This document shows, one piece after another, positions 17,084-25,893 of a DNA stretch of 64,000 bases. The stretch spans positions 48,537 to 112,536 of the forward strand of contig NZ_PZYX01000014.1 of the NCBI RefSeq assembly GCF_003047285.1. The letters are read 5' to 3'. Both the position numbers and the translations under genes were made by a program. The notes below the pieces were generated by a model, which saw only the letters and a program-made list of their open reading frames with translations, searched no databases and had not been told where the DNA came from. Each line of letters begins with the position of its first letter. The stretch's first letter is position 1. This stretch comes from Nocardioides allogilvus (GTDB taxonomy: Bacteria > Actinomycetota > Actinomycetes > Propionibacteriales > Nocardioidaceae).

Positions 17084-18907
17084 TCACCAGGTCGTGAGGA
17101 GCGCCGGTTGGTCGGCGCGCGGCAGCACGACCACGAAGGTCGCACCGGTCCCCCGCGCCGACTCGACCTCGACGGTCCCGCTGTGCCGGACCACCACCTG
17201 GTGCACGATGCTCAGACCCAGGCCGTGGCCGGAACGATCCAGCGCGGCCGGGTCGGAGGAGCGGAAGAACTCGCCGAACAGCAGCGCCTGGTCGCTGGAC
17301 GAGATCCCGATGCCGTGGTCGCGAACGGTGAGCCGCACCACCTTCCCGTCGCCGAGCACATCCACCTCGACGCGTCCCCCGCGCCGGGAGTACTTCACGG
17401 CGTTGTCGAGGAGTCCGCCGATGCAGCGGGACAGCTCGAGCGGGTGTCCCTGCACCGTGCACTCTCCGACGACCGAGAGCGCGATCGTCACGTCGCGGTG
17501 CTCAGCCTGAGGAGTCACCTGGGAGATCGCCTCGGTGGTGAGCTCCGCCAGGTCGAGCGTGGCCAGGGTGACGGGGCTCGACACGTCCGCGAGGCGCGAG
17601 AGCAGCGCGAGGTCCTGGGCCAGGCTCGAGAGCCGGGCGGTGTTGCGGATCATCGGAACGACGGAGCGCCGGGCGTCCTCGGGCAGGTCCATGTCCTGCA
17701 GCAGCTCGAGGTGACCGGACACGAGGGCGAGGGGGTTCTGCAGCTGGCGGGCCACCGTGTCGATCAGGGTGCGCCGGTGGTGGTCGAGTCGGCGCAGCTC
17801 AGCCGTCGCGGCCAGCTCCCGCTCGTGGGCCCTCGCGTTGAGGATGGCCCGGCCCAGGTCGTGCGCCACGTCGAGGGCGGCCGAGCTCTCGTCGTCGGTC
17901 CACCGGGGTGCGTCCTCGCCGCGGTCCACGGCCAGCAGGCCCAGGATGTCGGGACCGGCGCCGATCGGCACGAGCACGATCTCGCGCAGGCCGCGCGCCG
18001 CGACGGGGGCGGTCAGCTCGGCGCGGTACCGCCGGTCGAGCTCGTCGTCGCCCCAGACGTGGTCGCGCTCCACGATCAGGACGGCCTGGCGTCCCCACGC
18101 CTCGACGAGCGACGCCTTCAGCGCGGCCCGCACCTGCGGTCCGATCTCGGGCGCCGGCGGTCGCAGCGCCACGACGTCCAAGGTGTCGAACTCGTCGATG
18201 GTGTTGATCCACAGCGCCTGCGCCCGGAACGGCTCGCGGCACTGCTTGCGCACGATCCGGAACAGCTCGCGCACGTCCCCCTGCGGCGCGGCCGAGCGGA
18301 TGACCGCGCGGGCGCCGTTGGCCAACCGGATGCGCTGGGCGAACTCCTCGCGCTCGATCTGGACGAGGACGGTGTGCAGGACGGGCCTGATCACCCGCTC
18401 GAAGACCGTGAGCTCCTCGGAGGTCGGGCGCAGCCCGTCTCGCGGCAGGTCGAAGTAGACGAGCGAGCGCAGCCTGCTCCGGTCGTCGTGGACCTGGGCG
18501 ACGAGCATGTCCTTCGCGTGCCACCGTGCCGGGTCGTCGCTCGGCGGCAGGTCCGGCACGACGCCGTACGGCGACATCCGGTCGAACGCCTCGGCCGTCA
18601 TGTCCTCGGCCCGGATGAAGGTCAGCACACCGACCTCTCGACCCTGGTCGAGGGCGGGGTACATCGCCGACAGCGGCGAGCCGACCCCGTCGTGCTCGTC
18701 GTGGGTGGCGGGGTCGTCGGTCGCGATGGCGACGAACTCCAGCATCTCGTCGCTGCGCAGCACCTCGATGGCGCACACCTCGAAGCCACCGAGCTGGCGA
18801 AGGCTGTCGGCGATCTCCGACATCGCCCGGCGCGCGACCGTGTCGCCCCACCCGTGTCGGCGAGGTCGCACGACCTGCGTGTCCGCAGCCGACTCGTGGC
18901 TGGCCAT
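17084..18907 (-). CDS. GAF-domain sensor histidine kinase-like protein lacking the phospho-acceptor His
   Basis: A 607-residue cytoplasmic protein with no membrane segment. Two GAF-like sensor regions (about 20-180 and 205-370) precede a HisKA-like helix pair and a complete HATPase_c domain: N-box LLDNAVKYS, G1 DHGIGIS, F-box LFGEFFRS and G2 GHGLGLSIVHQVV. The H-box aligns as ARQLQNPLAL, where the normal SHELRTPL histidine is Arg387 (checked codon: CGC, complement of 17747-17749). It therefore cannot autophosphorylate in the usual way. I use the ATG at 18907 because AGGGGGA precedes it; a longer open frame upstream runs into the neighbouring gene. No response regulator is adjacent. Confidence 0.88.
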   Translation of the reverse strand: MASHESAADTQVVRPRRHGWGDTVARRAMSEIADSLRQLGGFEVCAIEVLRSDEMLEFVAIATDDPATHDEHDGVGSPLSAMYPALDQGREVGVLTFIRAEDMTAEAFDRMSPYGVVPDLPPSDDPARWHAKDMLVAQVHDDRSRLRSLVYFDLPRDGLRPTSEELTVFERVIRPVLHTVLVQIEREEFAQRIRLANGARAVIRSAAPQGDVRELFRIVRKQCREPFRAQALWINTIDEFDTLDVVALRPPAPEIGPQVRAALKASLVEAWGRQAVLIVERDHVWGDDELDRRYRAELTAPVAARGLREIVLVPIGAGPDILGLLAVDRGEDAPRWTDDESSAALDVAHDLGRAILNARAHERELAATAELRRLDHHRRTLIDTVARQLQNPLALVSGHLELLQDMDLPEDARRSVVPMIRNTARLSSLAQDLALLSRLADVSSPVTLATLDLAELTTEAISQVTPQAEHRDVTIALSVVGECTVQGHPLELSRCIGGLLDNAVKYSRRGGRVEVDVLGDGKVVRLTVRDHGIGISSSDQALLFGEFFRSSDPAALDRSGHGLGLSIVHQVVVRHSGTVEVESARGTGATFVVVLPRADQPALLTTW

Positions 18908-18972
18908 CCGGTCCCCCTTCGGGGTCACGATGCCACGGCACCGGCTCTCGTACTCGGTTTTCGCCGAAGGGG

Positions 18973-19899
18973 TCAGCGGCCGTTCTGGCTGAAGTGCTGG
19001 TAGTCCTTCGACTGGTTCCAGTCCCCGCCCCACTCCCAGCCGATCCGCGCGAAGGCCTCGATCACCGGGCCGGCCTCGACGACCATCCCCGGCCGGACCG
19101 CCTCGCGGCGCAGATAGGCGCTGGCGAGCTCCGGCAGCACGACCTCTCCCTTGAGGTAGGGGTTCTGGAACGTGTTGACGTCGATCGCCAGGCCGTAGGC
19201 GTGCTGGGAGAAGTAGGACGCGCCCGTGCTGGGACGACACACGAACGCCCCGGTCCCGTTGCCGTCGCCCGTGGGGGGCGCCTCGGGGTTGTAGGAGCGG
19301 ACGACCACGACCTGCTCCTGCGGGAAGCGCTGGCGGTAGAGGGTCCGGAACACGCTGACGAGGTCGTCGGCCACCGTGCGGTGGACGAGCAGCTCGCCGG
19401 TATGGCGCTGGGCGTCGAAGCCCCAGAACGTGACCCGGAGCCAGGCCAGGTCGGCCGCGGCGACCGGGCAGCCCTCCTGCCAGGACGAGCGCGCGATCAC
19501 GCGGCCCGGTGCCGGCGAGACGACCTTCGCGGCGAAGCCCCTGCCCGGGAGCATGGCCACGGTGTCGGGCAGGGTCCAGCGGCGGTTGCGCAGCGCGGGC
19601 GGAGTCGGTCGCACCTCGCCGTACCCCGTCGAGGCGCGCGGGAGCTCCCGCGTGCCGAGCCAGACCGGTGGGCGAGAGCCCAGGCCGGTCGCGGGGTCGA
19701 GAAGGGTGCCGTCACAGCCGCTGGTTGAGCAGGCCGAGGGACGAGGCCGTGTCGAAACCAAGGACTCGGCGGCCCATGCCAAGGTTTCGACACGCTCGCT
19801 TCGCTCGCTGCTCAACCGCCGCCCGGAGTCCGCGCCACAGCCGGCCAGGAGGACGGCCACCGCCAGTGCCACGGCGCATCTCGACGTACGACTGATCAC
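18973..19899 (-). CDS. M15-family D-alanyl-D-alanine carboxypeptidase-like lipoprotein
   Basis: A 308-residue exported lipoprotein. The signal peptide has the lipobox LLAGC with Cys21. The C-terminal M15 zinc-peptidase domain has the metal and catalytic motifs SQHAYGLAIDVNT (SxHxxGxAxD type) and WGGDWNQSKDYQHF. M15 enzymes trim peptidoglycan stem peptides outside the membrane. Residues about 28-59, the linker after the lipid anchor, are encoded by a palindromic repeat (19723-19817) that keeps the frame. The gene lies 66 bases upstream of the sensor kinase gene on the same strand. Confidence 0.88.
   Translation of the reverse strand: MISRTSRCAVALAVAVLLAGCGADSGRRLSSERSERVETLAWAAESLVSTRPRPSACSTSGCDGTLLDPATGLGSRPPVWLGTRELPRASTGYGEVRPTPPALRNRRWTLPDTVAMLPGRGFAAKVVSPAPGRVIARSSWQEGCPVAAADLAWLRVTFWGFDAQRHTGELLVHRTVADDLVSVFRTLYRQRFPQEQVVVVRSYNPEAPPTGDGNGTGAFVCRPSTGASYFSQHAYGLAIDVNTFQNPYLKGEVVLPELASAYLRREAVRPGMVVEAGPVIEAFARIGWEWGGDWNQSKDYQHFSQNGR
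19723..19817. repeat. 95-bp palindromic repeat inside the M15 lipoprotein gene
   Basis: Two arms in inverted orientation: 19723-19759 begins GGTTGAGCA and ends GTGTCGAAACC; 19783-19817 begins GGTTTCGACAC and ends TGCTCAACC. The arm ends are exact reverse complements; the arm centres differ, the right one being the CGCTTCGCTCGCT repeat seen in many actinobacterial REP-like elements. It is in the coding frame of the lipoprotein linker. Confidence 0.85.
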
Positions 19900-19952
19900 A
19901 CCGGCACGCTATCCCGGTGCCCCGGCACGAACCCGCGAGTAACATTGCCGGC

Positions 19953-21101
19953 ATGAGCCGAGAGATCTACGACGAGGACCACGAGGCCTTCCGCGCCTCC
20001 GTCAAGGAGTTCCTGGACCGCGAGGTCATCCCCCACCTGGACGACTACGCCGAGGGCCACGGGCTCTCGCGCGAGTTCTGGCTGGCCGCCGGCAAGCAGG
20101 GCTTCCTGGGCCTGGAGATCCCCGAGCAGTTCGGGGGCTCCGAGGCGGGCGACTACCGCTTCAACGCGGTGCTCACCGAGGAGCTGGCGAAGGTCAACAT
20201 GACCCTGCCGTCGTGCGTCGGCATCCACGCCGACATCGTCGCGCCCTACCTCGTCCACCTGACCAACGACGAGCAGAAGGCGCGCTGGCTGCCGAAGTTC
20301 TGCTCCGGCGAGCTGCTCACCGCGATCGGCATGACCGAGCCCGGCGGCGGCTCCGACCTCGCCAACCTGAAGACCACGGCCGTCCGCGACGGCGACGACT
20401 GGATCATCAACGGCTCCAAGACCTTCATCACCAACGGTGGCAGCGCCGACCTCGTCGTCGTCGCCGCGCGCACCAGCCCGGAGAAGAAGGCCAAGGGCAT
20501 CTCGCTCTTCGGCGTCGACACCTCCCTCGCCGGCTTCTCCGTCGGCCGCGTGCTCGACAAGGTCGGCCAGGACGAGTCCGACACCGCCGAGCTGTCCTTC
20601 GAGGACGTCCGCGTCAGCAACGCCGACCTGATCGGCCCGCTCGACACCGGCTTCATCTCGATGATGCAGTTCCTGCCGCAGGAGCGCCTCGGCTCGGCGA
20701 TCACCAACCTCGCCCACGCCAAGCAGATCCTGGAGGAGACGATCCAGTACGCCAAGGAGCGTCAGGCCTTCGGCCAGCCGATCGGCAACTTCCAGCACAA
20801 CGCGTTCCTGATGGCCGAGCTCGTCACCCAGATCGAGGTGACCGAGGCGTACGTCGACCAGTGCGTGCTCAAGCACACGCGCGGCGAGCTCTCCGCGGTC
20901 GACGCGGCGAAGGCCAAGTGGTGGACCTCGCAGGTCCAGAACGAGGTCCTCGACCACTGCGTCCAGCTGCACGGCGGCTACGGCTACATGAACGAGTACC
21001 GCGTCGCCCGCGCCTGGCGCGACGCCCGGGTCTCGAAGATCTGGGCCGGCTCCAACGAGATCATGAAGATGCTGATCGGACGTGACCTCGGCTTCAAGTG
21101 A
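19953..21101 (+). CDS. Acyl-CoA dehydrogenase
   Basis: A 382-residue FAD-dependent acyl-CoA dehydrogenase, full family length. Signatures present: IGMTEPGGGSDLANLKTTA (FAD/substrate loop), WIINGSKTFITNG, and the C-terminal QLHGGYGYMNEYRVARAWRD with ARVSKIWAGSNEIM. The catalytic base is expected near the IWAGSNEIM segment (a Glu in the family). It oxidises an acyl-CoA to the enoyl-CoA in beta-oxidation; chain-length preference is not visible. The ATG at 19953 is the natural start; it shares its promoter region with the divergent lipoprotein gene. The next gene overlaps its stop. Confidence 0.94.
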   Translation: MSREIYDEDHEAFRASVKEFLDREVIPHLDDYAEGHGLSREFWLAAGKQGFLGLEIPEQFGGSEAGDYRFNAVLTEELAKVNMTLPSCVGIHADIVAPYLVHLTNDEQKARWLPKFCSGELLTAIGMTEPGGGSDLANLKTTAVRDGDDWIINGSKTFITNGGSADLVVVAARTSPEKKAKGISLFGVDTSLAGFSVGRVLDKVGQDESDTAELSFEDVRVSNADLIGPLDTGFISMMQFLPQERLGSAITNLAHAKQILEETIQYAKERQAFGQPIGNFQHNAFLMAELVTQIEVTEAYVDQCVLKHTRGELSAVDAAKAKWWTSQVQNEVLDHCVQLHGGYGYMNEYRVARAWRDARVSKIWAGSNEIMKMLIGRDLGFK

Positions 21102-21649
21102 GCCGGCTGTTCGTGGCGGTCGTCCCGCCGGAGGAAGTCGTCGAGCACCTCGACGACTTCCTCTCCGTACGCCGCGGCGCCGGTGAGTTCAGGTGGACGC
21201 TGGCCGACCAGTGGCACGTGACGCTCGCGTTCGCCGCCCACGTCCCCGACCGTGCCTTCGACGAGCTGTGCGAACGGCTCGAGGCCGGGGCCGGGCGGCA
21301 GGCGACGTACACGACGAAGATCATCGGTGGCGGCGCCTTCCCGCACCCGGACGGCGCCAAGGTGCTCTATGCGGGCCTCGACGGGTCCTTCGACGCCCTC
21401 GCCCGGGTGGCGCGCAACGCGGTCTCGACGGCGGGTGCGGCCGTCGACGGGCACACGTTCCACCCGCACGTGACGCTCGCGCGGCTGGGCCGGCCGGCCA
21501 ACGTGACCAACTGGGTGCGCCTGCTCGACGCCTACTCCGGCCCCGCGTGGGACGTCGAGGAGATCGCCCTGGTGGAGTCGCACCTCGGTGAGGGACCGCG
21601 GCGGCGGCCACGCCACGAGGTGCTGGCCACCTTCCCCCTCGGGGCGTAG
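21098..21649 (+). CDS. thpR: 2'-5' RNA ligase family protein (ThpR-like cyclic phosphodiesterase)
   Basis: A 183-residue 2H phosphoesterase. Both HxT motifs of the superfamily are present: WHVTLAF near residue 40 and HPHVTLARL near residue 125. ThpR-type enzymes hydrolyse or ligate 2',3'-cyclic phosphate RNA ends. The GTG start overlaps the acyl-CoA dehydrogenase stop (GTGA), so it is translationally coupled to that gene, although no functional link is obvious. Confidence 0.88.
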   Translation: MSRLFVAVVPPEEVVEHLDDFLSVRRGAGEFRWTLADQWHVTLAFAAHVPDRAFDELCERLEAGAGRQATYTTKIIGGGAFPHPDGAKVLYAGLDGSFDALARVARNAVSTAGAAVDGHTFHPHVTLARLGRPANVTNWVRLLDAYSGPAWDVEEIALVESHLGEGPRRRPRHEVLATFPLGA

Positions 21650-21701
21650 CCCAGCCTCACCTTCGTTGCGGGCGGGCGGCCCGCGCGGAAGGCTGGGACG
21701 C

Positions 21702-22433
21702 ATGTTGGAGATCGGCAGCGACGAAGACCCGCAGCACTGGCACGAGCAGACGGACGCCGCCAACGGCAACCGCCTCAACGCCCTGCGCGCGGCGGTGCTC
21801 GGTGCCAACGACGGCATCGTGTCGACCGCCGGCATCGTGATGGGTGTGGCCGGCGCGACCAGCGAGCGGACGACCATCCTGATCGCGGGCGTGGCCGGCC
21901 TCGTCGCCGGCGCGATGAGCATGGGCACCGGTGAGTACGTCTCCGTCAGCACCCAGCGCGACTCGGAGAAGTCGATCCTGCGGCTCGAGGCCGAGGAGCT
22001 CGAGGCGATGCCCGAGACCGAGCAGCGCGAGCTGGCGCGGATGTACGAGGAGAAGGGCCTCGACCCCGTCCTCGCCTCCGCGGTCGCGGCCCAGCTGACC
22101 GCGCACGACGCGCTCGCCGCGCACGCCGACATCGAGTTCGGCATCGACCCCGACGACCTCACCAACCCGTGGCACGCCGCCTGGGCCTCGATGATCGCCT
22201 TCACTCTCGGCGCCCTGCTGCCGCTGCTGTGCGTCGTGCTCGCCCCGGCCGACAGCCGGATCGCGGTCACCGTGATCGCCGTCGTGGCCGCGCTGGCGAT
22301 CACCGGCCTCGTCAGTGCCCGGCTCAGCATCAGCCCGCGCCTGCGCGCCGTCCTGCGCAACGTGGGCGGCGGACTGCTCGCGATGGGCGTGACCTACCTG
22401 ATCGGCTCCCTCGTCGGGATCGGGATCGACTAG
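21702..22433 (+). CDS. VIT1/CCC1-family transporter (Mn/Fe)
   Basis: A 243-residue integral membrane protein of the VIT1/CCC1 family, which moves Fe(II) or Mn(II). The first-helix signature LGANDGIVSTAGIVMGVAGA and the second-helix GLVAGAMSMGTGEYVSVSTQ are characteristic. The cytoplasmic helical loop with EEL-rich residues (about 90-150) is the family's metal-binding domain. About five membrane helices are visible. The ATG at 21702 gives the family's normal amino end; an earlier in-frame position would overlap the RNA ligase gene. It overlaps the convergent LacI gene stop by 4 bases. Confidence 0.92.
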   Translation: MLEIGSDEDPQHWHEQTDAANGNRLNALRAAVLGANDGIVSTAGIVMGVAGATSERTTILIAGVAGLVAGAMSMGTGEYVSVSTQRDSEKSILRLEAEELEAMPETEQRELARMYEEKGLDPVLASAVAAQLTAHDALAAHADIEFGIDPDDLTNPWHAAWASMIAFTLGALLPLLCVVLAPADSRIAVTVIAVVAALAITGLVSARLSISPRLRAVLRNVGGGLLAMGVTYLIGSLVGIGID

Positions 22434-23446
22434 GCGCTGGGCGCGGGACCGCTCGACGAGCGCAGCACCAGCTCGGGCTTGAAGAGGTACTCCTTGAACG
22501 GGATCGGCTGCCCGTCGATCGCATCGGCCAGCGCTTGTACGGCGGCCGCGCCCATCCCCTGCACCGGCTGTCGCACCGTGGTGAGCGGCGGGTCGAGGAA
22601 GCCCATCAGGTTGGAGTCGTCGAAGCCGATCACCGAGACGTCGCGCGGCACGTGCAGGCCTCGCTCCCGAGCAGCGCGGATCGCGCCGAGGGCCATCAGG
22701 TCGGAGGCGCACACCACCGCCGTCGCGCCGCGGTCGTAGAGCGAGTCGGCCGCGGTCGCGCCGCCCTCGACGGTGAACAACCCGTCCTCGATCCAGGCAG
22801 CGGCCTCCTTCTCCGAGAGCTTCAGCGTGGAGCGCAGCGCGGCGACGAATCCGGTCCGCTTGCGGGCCGATGGCATGTAGCGGCCGGGACCGGTCGCGAG
22901 CCCGATCCTGGTGTGGCCGAGCTGGACGAGGTAGCCGACCGCCAGCGTCATGGCCTCCGCGTCGTCGGTCGACAAGAAGGGCGCTGCCAGACCCTCGGCG
23001 TAGCCGTTGACGAACACGACCGGCATCCCGCGGTCGATCAGCAGCTGGTAGCGCTCGTGGTCGCTGGAGGTGTCGGCATGGCGGCCGGACACGAAGATGA
23101 TGCCGGCGACGCCGTGGTCGAGCAACGACTCGACGTACTCGTCCTCGGAGATGCCACCGGGTGACTGCGTGCAGAGCACGGGGGTGAAACGGCGCCTGGC
23201 CAGTGCGTCCTCGATGACCTGCGCGAACGCGGGGAAGATCGGGTTCTCCAGCTCGGGGACCACGAGCCCGACCAGCCCTGCCGAGCGGCGCCGCAGCTTG
23301 TGCGGGCGCTCGTAGCCCAGCACGTCGAGCGCGGTGAGGACGGCGGAGCGGGCAGCGTCGCTGACGCCAGGCTTGTCGTTGAGGACGCGGCTGACCGTGG
23401 CCTCGCTGACGCCGGCCGACGCGGCGATCTGAGCAAGGGTGGCCAT
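22430..23446 (-). CDS. LacI-family transcriptional repressor of the adjacent sugar ABC operon
   Basis: A 338-residue LacI/GalR regulator. The N-terminal HTH and hinge helix read ATLAQIAASAGVSEATVSRVLNDKPGVSDAAR, a textbook LacI DNA-binding domain; the periplasmic-binding-protein-like effector domain follows. I use the ATG at 23446 (MATLAQ) because an upstream in-frame ATG adds a leader not found in the family. It is divergent from the sugar-binding-protein gene and most likely binds the repeats in the 123-bp intergenic region. Confidence 0.93.
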   Translation of the reverse strand: MATLAQIAASAGVSEATVSRVLNDKPGVSDAARSAVLTALDVLGYERPHKLRRRSAGLVGLVVPELENPIFPAFAQVIEDALARRRFTPVLCTQSPGGISEDEYVESLLDHGVAGIIFVSGRHADTSSDHERYQLLIDRGMPVVFVNGYAEGLAAPFLSTDDAEAMTLAVGYLVQLGHTRIGLATGPGRYMPSARKRTGFVAALRSTLKLSEKEAAAWIEDGLFTVEGGATAADSLYDRGATAVVCASDLMALGAIRAARERGLHVPRDVSVIGFDDSNLMGFLDPPLTTVRQPVQGMGAAAVQALADAIDGQPIPFKEYLFKPELVLRSSSGPAPSA

Positions 23447-23476
23447 GGCCGTATGTAAGCGCATCGACAGCGATCC

Positions 23477-23509
23477 TGCAAGGCATTCCATTTCTTGCAA
23501 CGTCTTGCT
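23477..23509 (+). promoter_or_regulatory. CTTGC(A) repeat cluster, candidate LacI operator
   Basis: Three CTTGC-type hexamers lie in the divergent intergenic region: TGCAAG at 23477 (inverted), CTTGCA at 23494 and CTTGCT at 23504. The latter two start 10 bp apart, one DNA turn. The first two form a 6-bp inverted repeat with an 11-bp spacer. CTTGCA-type repeats are a known theme of maltose-type LacI control in Actinobacteria; binding here is inferred. Confidence 0.5.
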
Positions 23510-23569
23510 AGCCTCCGGTGATCCCCGTCACAGCGGCCCCAGGCCGTGACCCAAGCTCAAGGAGCACAG

Positions 23570-24862
23570 ATGCGCCGCTCAGTGCCCGGCCTCGCCGGCA
23601 TCGCCGCGCTCGCCCTCGTCCTCGCCGCGTGCGGCAACGACTCGGGCGACAGCAGCAACAACGACAGCGGTTCCAACAGCGACCCGGCCTCGATCGAGGC
23701 CGAGCTGACCTGGTGGGACACCTCCGACCCCGACAACGAGGCCCCGGCCTACGACACGTTGATCGAGAAGTTCAACGAGGAGTACCCCGGCGTCACGATC
23801 AAGCACGAGACCGTGCCGTTCGACCAGACGCAGAACAAGTTCAAGACCGCCGCCGAGTCCGGCTCCGGCGCTCCCGACATCCTCCGCGCGGAGGTCGCCT
23901 GGACTCCCGAGTTCGCGTCGCTGGGCTACCTCTACGCCCTCGACGGCACCGCCGCGCTCGACAACAACTTCGCCGAGACCCCACTGTCCAGCAACGTCTA
24001 CGACGGCAGCACCTACGGCGTCCCCCAGGTCACCGACACCCTCGGCCTGATGTACAACAAGGCGCTCTTCGAGAAGGCCGGCATCGAGGCCCCGCCGACG
24101 ACGTGGGACGAGGTCCAGACCGCGGCCGAGGCACTGAAGTCCAAGGCCAAGGTCGACGGCATCTACATCAACTCCGGCGGCTACTTCCTCCTGCCCTTCC
24201 TGTACGGCGAGGGCGCGGACATCGTCGACGCGGACGCCGAGAGCATCACCGTGAACAGCCCCGAGGCCGCGGCGGGCATCCAGACCGCCCAGGACCTCGT
24301 GAAGTCGGGTGCCGCGGTCAAGCCGGTCGCCAACGACCCCTACGGCACGATGATGACGCTCTTCAAGGAGGGCAAGGTCGGCATGATCATCAACGGCCCG
24401 TGGGAGGTCGCCGCCATCGCCGATGACCCGAAGTTCGGTGGTCTCGAGAACCTCGGTGTCGCGCCGGTCCCGGCCGGCTCGGCCGGTCAGGGCGCCCCCG
24501 TCGGCGGTCACAACTACGTCGTCTGGTCCGGCATGGACGAGGAGAAGGCCGACGCCGCGACCGCGTTCATCAGCTTCATGAGCTCGGCCGAGTCGGAGGC
24601 GTTCATCGCCGACGAGCTGGGCCTGCTGCCCGGCAACGCCGATGCCTACGACCTGGTCAGCAACGAGCGCGTCGCCCTGTGGGCCGACGCCATGGCGGTC
24701 GCGCAGCCGCGTCCGTGGATCCCCGAGGGCGGCCAGTTCTTCGCCGCTCTCGACACCATGGGCACCCAGGTGATGATCCAGGACAAGCCGGTCCAGGGAG
24801 CGCTCGACGAGGTCGCCGACACCTACAAGAGCGAAGTCGTCCCCGACTACTCGCTCGACTGA
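23570..24862 (+). CDS. Sugar ABC transporter substrate-binding lipoprotein (MalE-like)
   Basis: A 430-residue extracellular solute-binding protein. The signal sequence ends in the lipobox LVLAACG, followed by a Ser/Asn/Asp-rich linker. The mature part has the family 1 binding-protein pattern (LTWWDTSDPDNEAPAYD, YEGIPQVTDTLGLMYNK-like segment, INGPWEVAAI). The ATG at 23570 follows AAGGAG. The set of malE, malF, malG and malK-like genes with a LacI regulator points to an alpha-glucoside or maltodextrin; the sugar is not proven and no glycosidase is nearby. Confidence 0.93.
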   Translation: MRRSVPGLAGIAALALVLAACGNDSGDSSNNDSGSNSDPASIEAELTWWDTSDPDNEAPAYDTLIEKFNEEYPGVTIKHETVPFDQTQNKFKTAAESGSGAPDILRAEVAWTPEFASLGYLYALDGTAALDNNFAETPLSSNVYDGSTYGVPQVTDTLGLMYNKALFEKAGIEAPPTTWDEVQTAAEALKSKAKVDGIYINSGGYFLLPFLYGEGADIVDADAESITVNSPEAAAGIQTAQDLVKSGAAVKPVANDPYGTMMTLFKEGKVGMIINGPWEVAAIADDPKFGGLENLGVAPVPAGSAGQGAPVGGHNYVVWSGMDEEKADAATAFISFMSSAESEAFIADELGLLPGNADAYDLVSNERVALWADAMAVAQPRPWIPEGGQFFAALDTMGTQVMIQDKPVQGALDEVADTYKSEVVPDYSLD

Positions 24863-24868
24863 TCGACG

Positions 24869-24906
24869 CGGGCGGGGGACGGCTCAGGCGAGCCCTCCCC
24901 CGCCCG
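24869..24906 (+). terminator. Strong hairpin between the binding-protein and permease genes
   Basis: An 11-bp outer stem (CGGGCGGGGGA at 24869-24879 with its complement at 24896-24906) encloses an inner GGCT/AGCC stem. Its position right after the binding-protein gene suits partial termination or mRNA stabilisation, which would make the binding protein far more abundant than the permeases. Confidence 0.75.
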
Positions 24907-24945
24907 TGCACCACGCCCCCGACTCACGTGAAGGCAGCGGAGAGC

Positions 24946-25893
24946 ATGCGCAAGAGCTTCGACAAGCACTGGTACGCCTGGGCCATGGTGCTGCCCACCG
25001 TGGTGGTCCTCAGCGTCCTCGTCTTCGCACCGCTCGTGCAGGGCGTCTACCAGTCCTTCACCGACGTCAACGAGTCCAACCAGCGCAGCGAGATCTGCAA
25101 GAAGACCCTCGGCGGCGACGAGGTGTGCACGCCCAACCCGAAGGCCTCGAAGTTCGTGGGCCTCGACAACTACGTCGACGTCCTCACCGGCGAGCAGGGC
25201 CACTTCTGGCTGCAGTTCACCAACACCATCGTGTGGACGGTCGCCTGCGTGACGTTCCACTACGGCCTCGGCCTCGGCCTGGCCGTCATGCTGAACCGAA
25301 GATTCAGGGGCCGCAGCTTCTACCGGGTGGCGCTGATCGTGCCGTGGGCGGTGCCGGCCTTCGTGGCCGCCTTCGCCTGGCGCTGGATCTTCGACCAGCA
25401 GTTCGGCATCTTCAACGGCGTCCTCAAGGCCGTCGGGATGGACCCGGTCGCCTGGTTCGACCACCGCTGGTCCGCCCTCTTCACCGCCATCTGCGCCAAC
25501 ATCTGGCTCGGCGTGCCGTTCATGATGGTCGCCATCCTCGGCGGTCTGCAGTCGATCAGCGCCGACCTCTACGAGGCGGCGGAGATGGACGGCGCCTCGC
25601 CGTGGCAGCGCTTCCGCAACATCACGCTGCCGGGCCTGCGACCGGTCTCCTCGACGGTGATCCTGCTCGGCACCATCTGGACCTTCAACATGTTCCCGAT
25701 CATCTACTTCGTGACGCGCGGCCAGCCCGCCGGCCAGACCGAGATCCTGGTGACCGGTGCCTACCGCGCCGGGTTCGAGGGCATCCGTGACTACAGCCTC
25801 GCGGCGACGTACGGCGTCTTGATCCTGTCGATCCTCATCGTCTATGCGTCGGTCTACAAGCGCATGCTGTCCAAGCAGGGAGAGGTGTTCTGA
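24946..25893 (+). CDS. Sugar ABC transporter permease (MalF-like)
   Basis: A 315-residue membrane permease. About six membrane segments are visible, including AMVLPTVVVLSVLVFAPL. The cytoplasmic coupling (EAA) loop reads EAAEMDGASPWQRFRNITLPGLRP, the docking point for the ATPase. An unusual hydrophilic periplasmic insert with two Cys (about residues 45-70) follows the first helix. The ATG at 24946 has GGAG just upstream; a GTG at 24928 is an alternative. Its stop overlaps the start of the second permease. Confidence 0.92.
   Translation: MRKSFDKHWYAWAMVLPTVVVLSVLVFAPLVQGVYQSFTDVNESNQRSEICKKTLGGDEVCTPNPKASKFVGLDNYVDVLTGEQGHFWLQFTNTIVWTVACVTFHYGLGLGLAVMLNRRFRGRSFYRVALIVPWAVPAFVAAFAWRWIFDQQFGIFNGVLKAVGMDPVAWFDHRWSALFTAICANIWLGVPFMMVAILGGLQSISADLYEAAEMDGASPWQRFRNITLPGLRPVSSTVILLGTIWTFNMFPIIYFVTRGQPAGQTEILVTGAYRAGFEGIRDYSLAATYGVLILSILIVYASVYKRMLSKQGEVF

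Noticed and set aside
17084..19240. 718-codon version of the sensor kinase
   Set aside because: The added amino end would run inside the lipoprotein gene, while ATG 18907 has a good ribosome-binding site.
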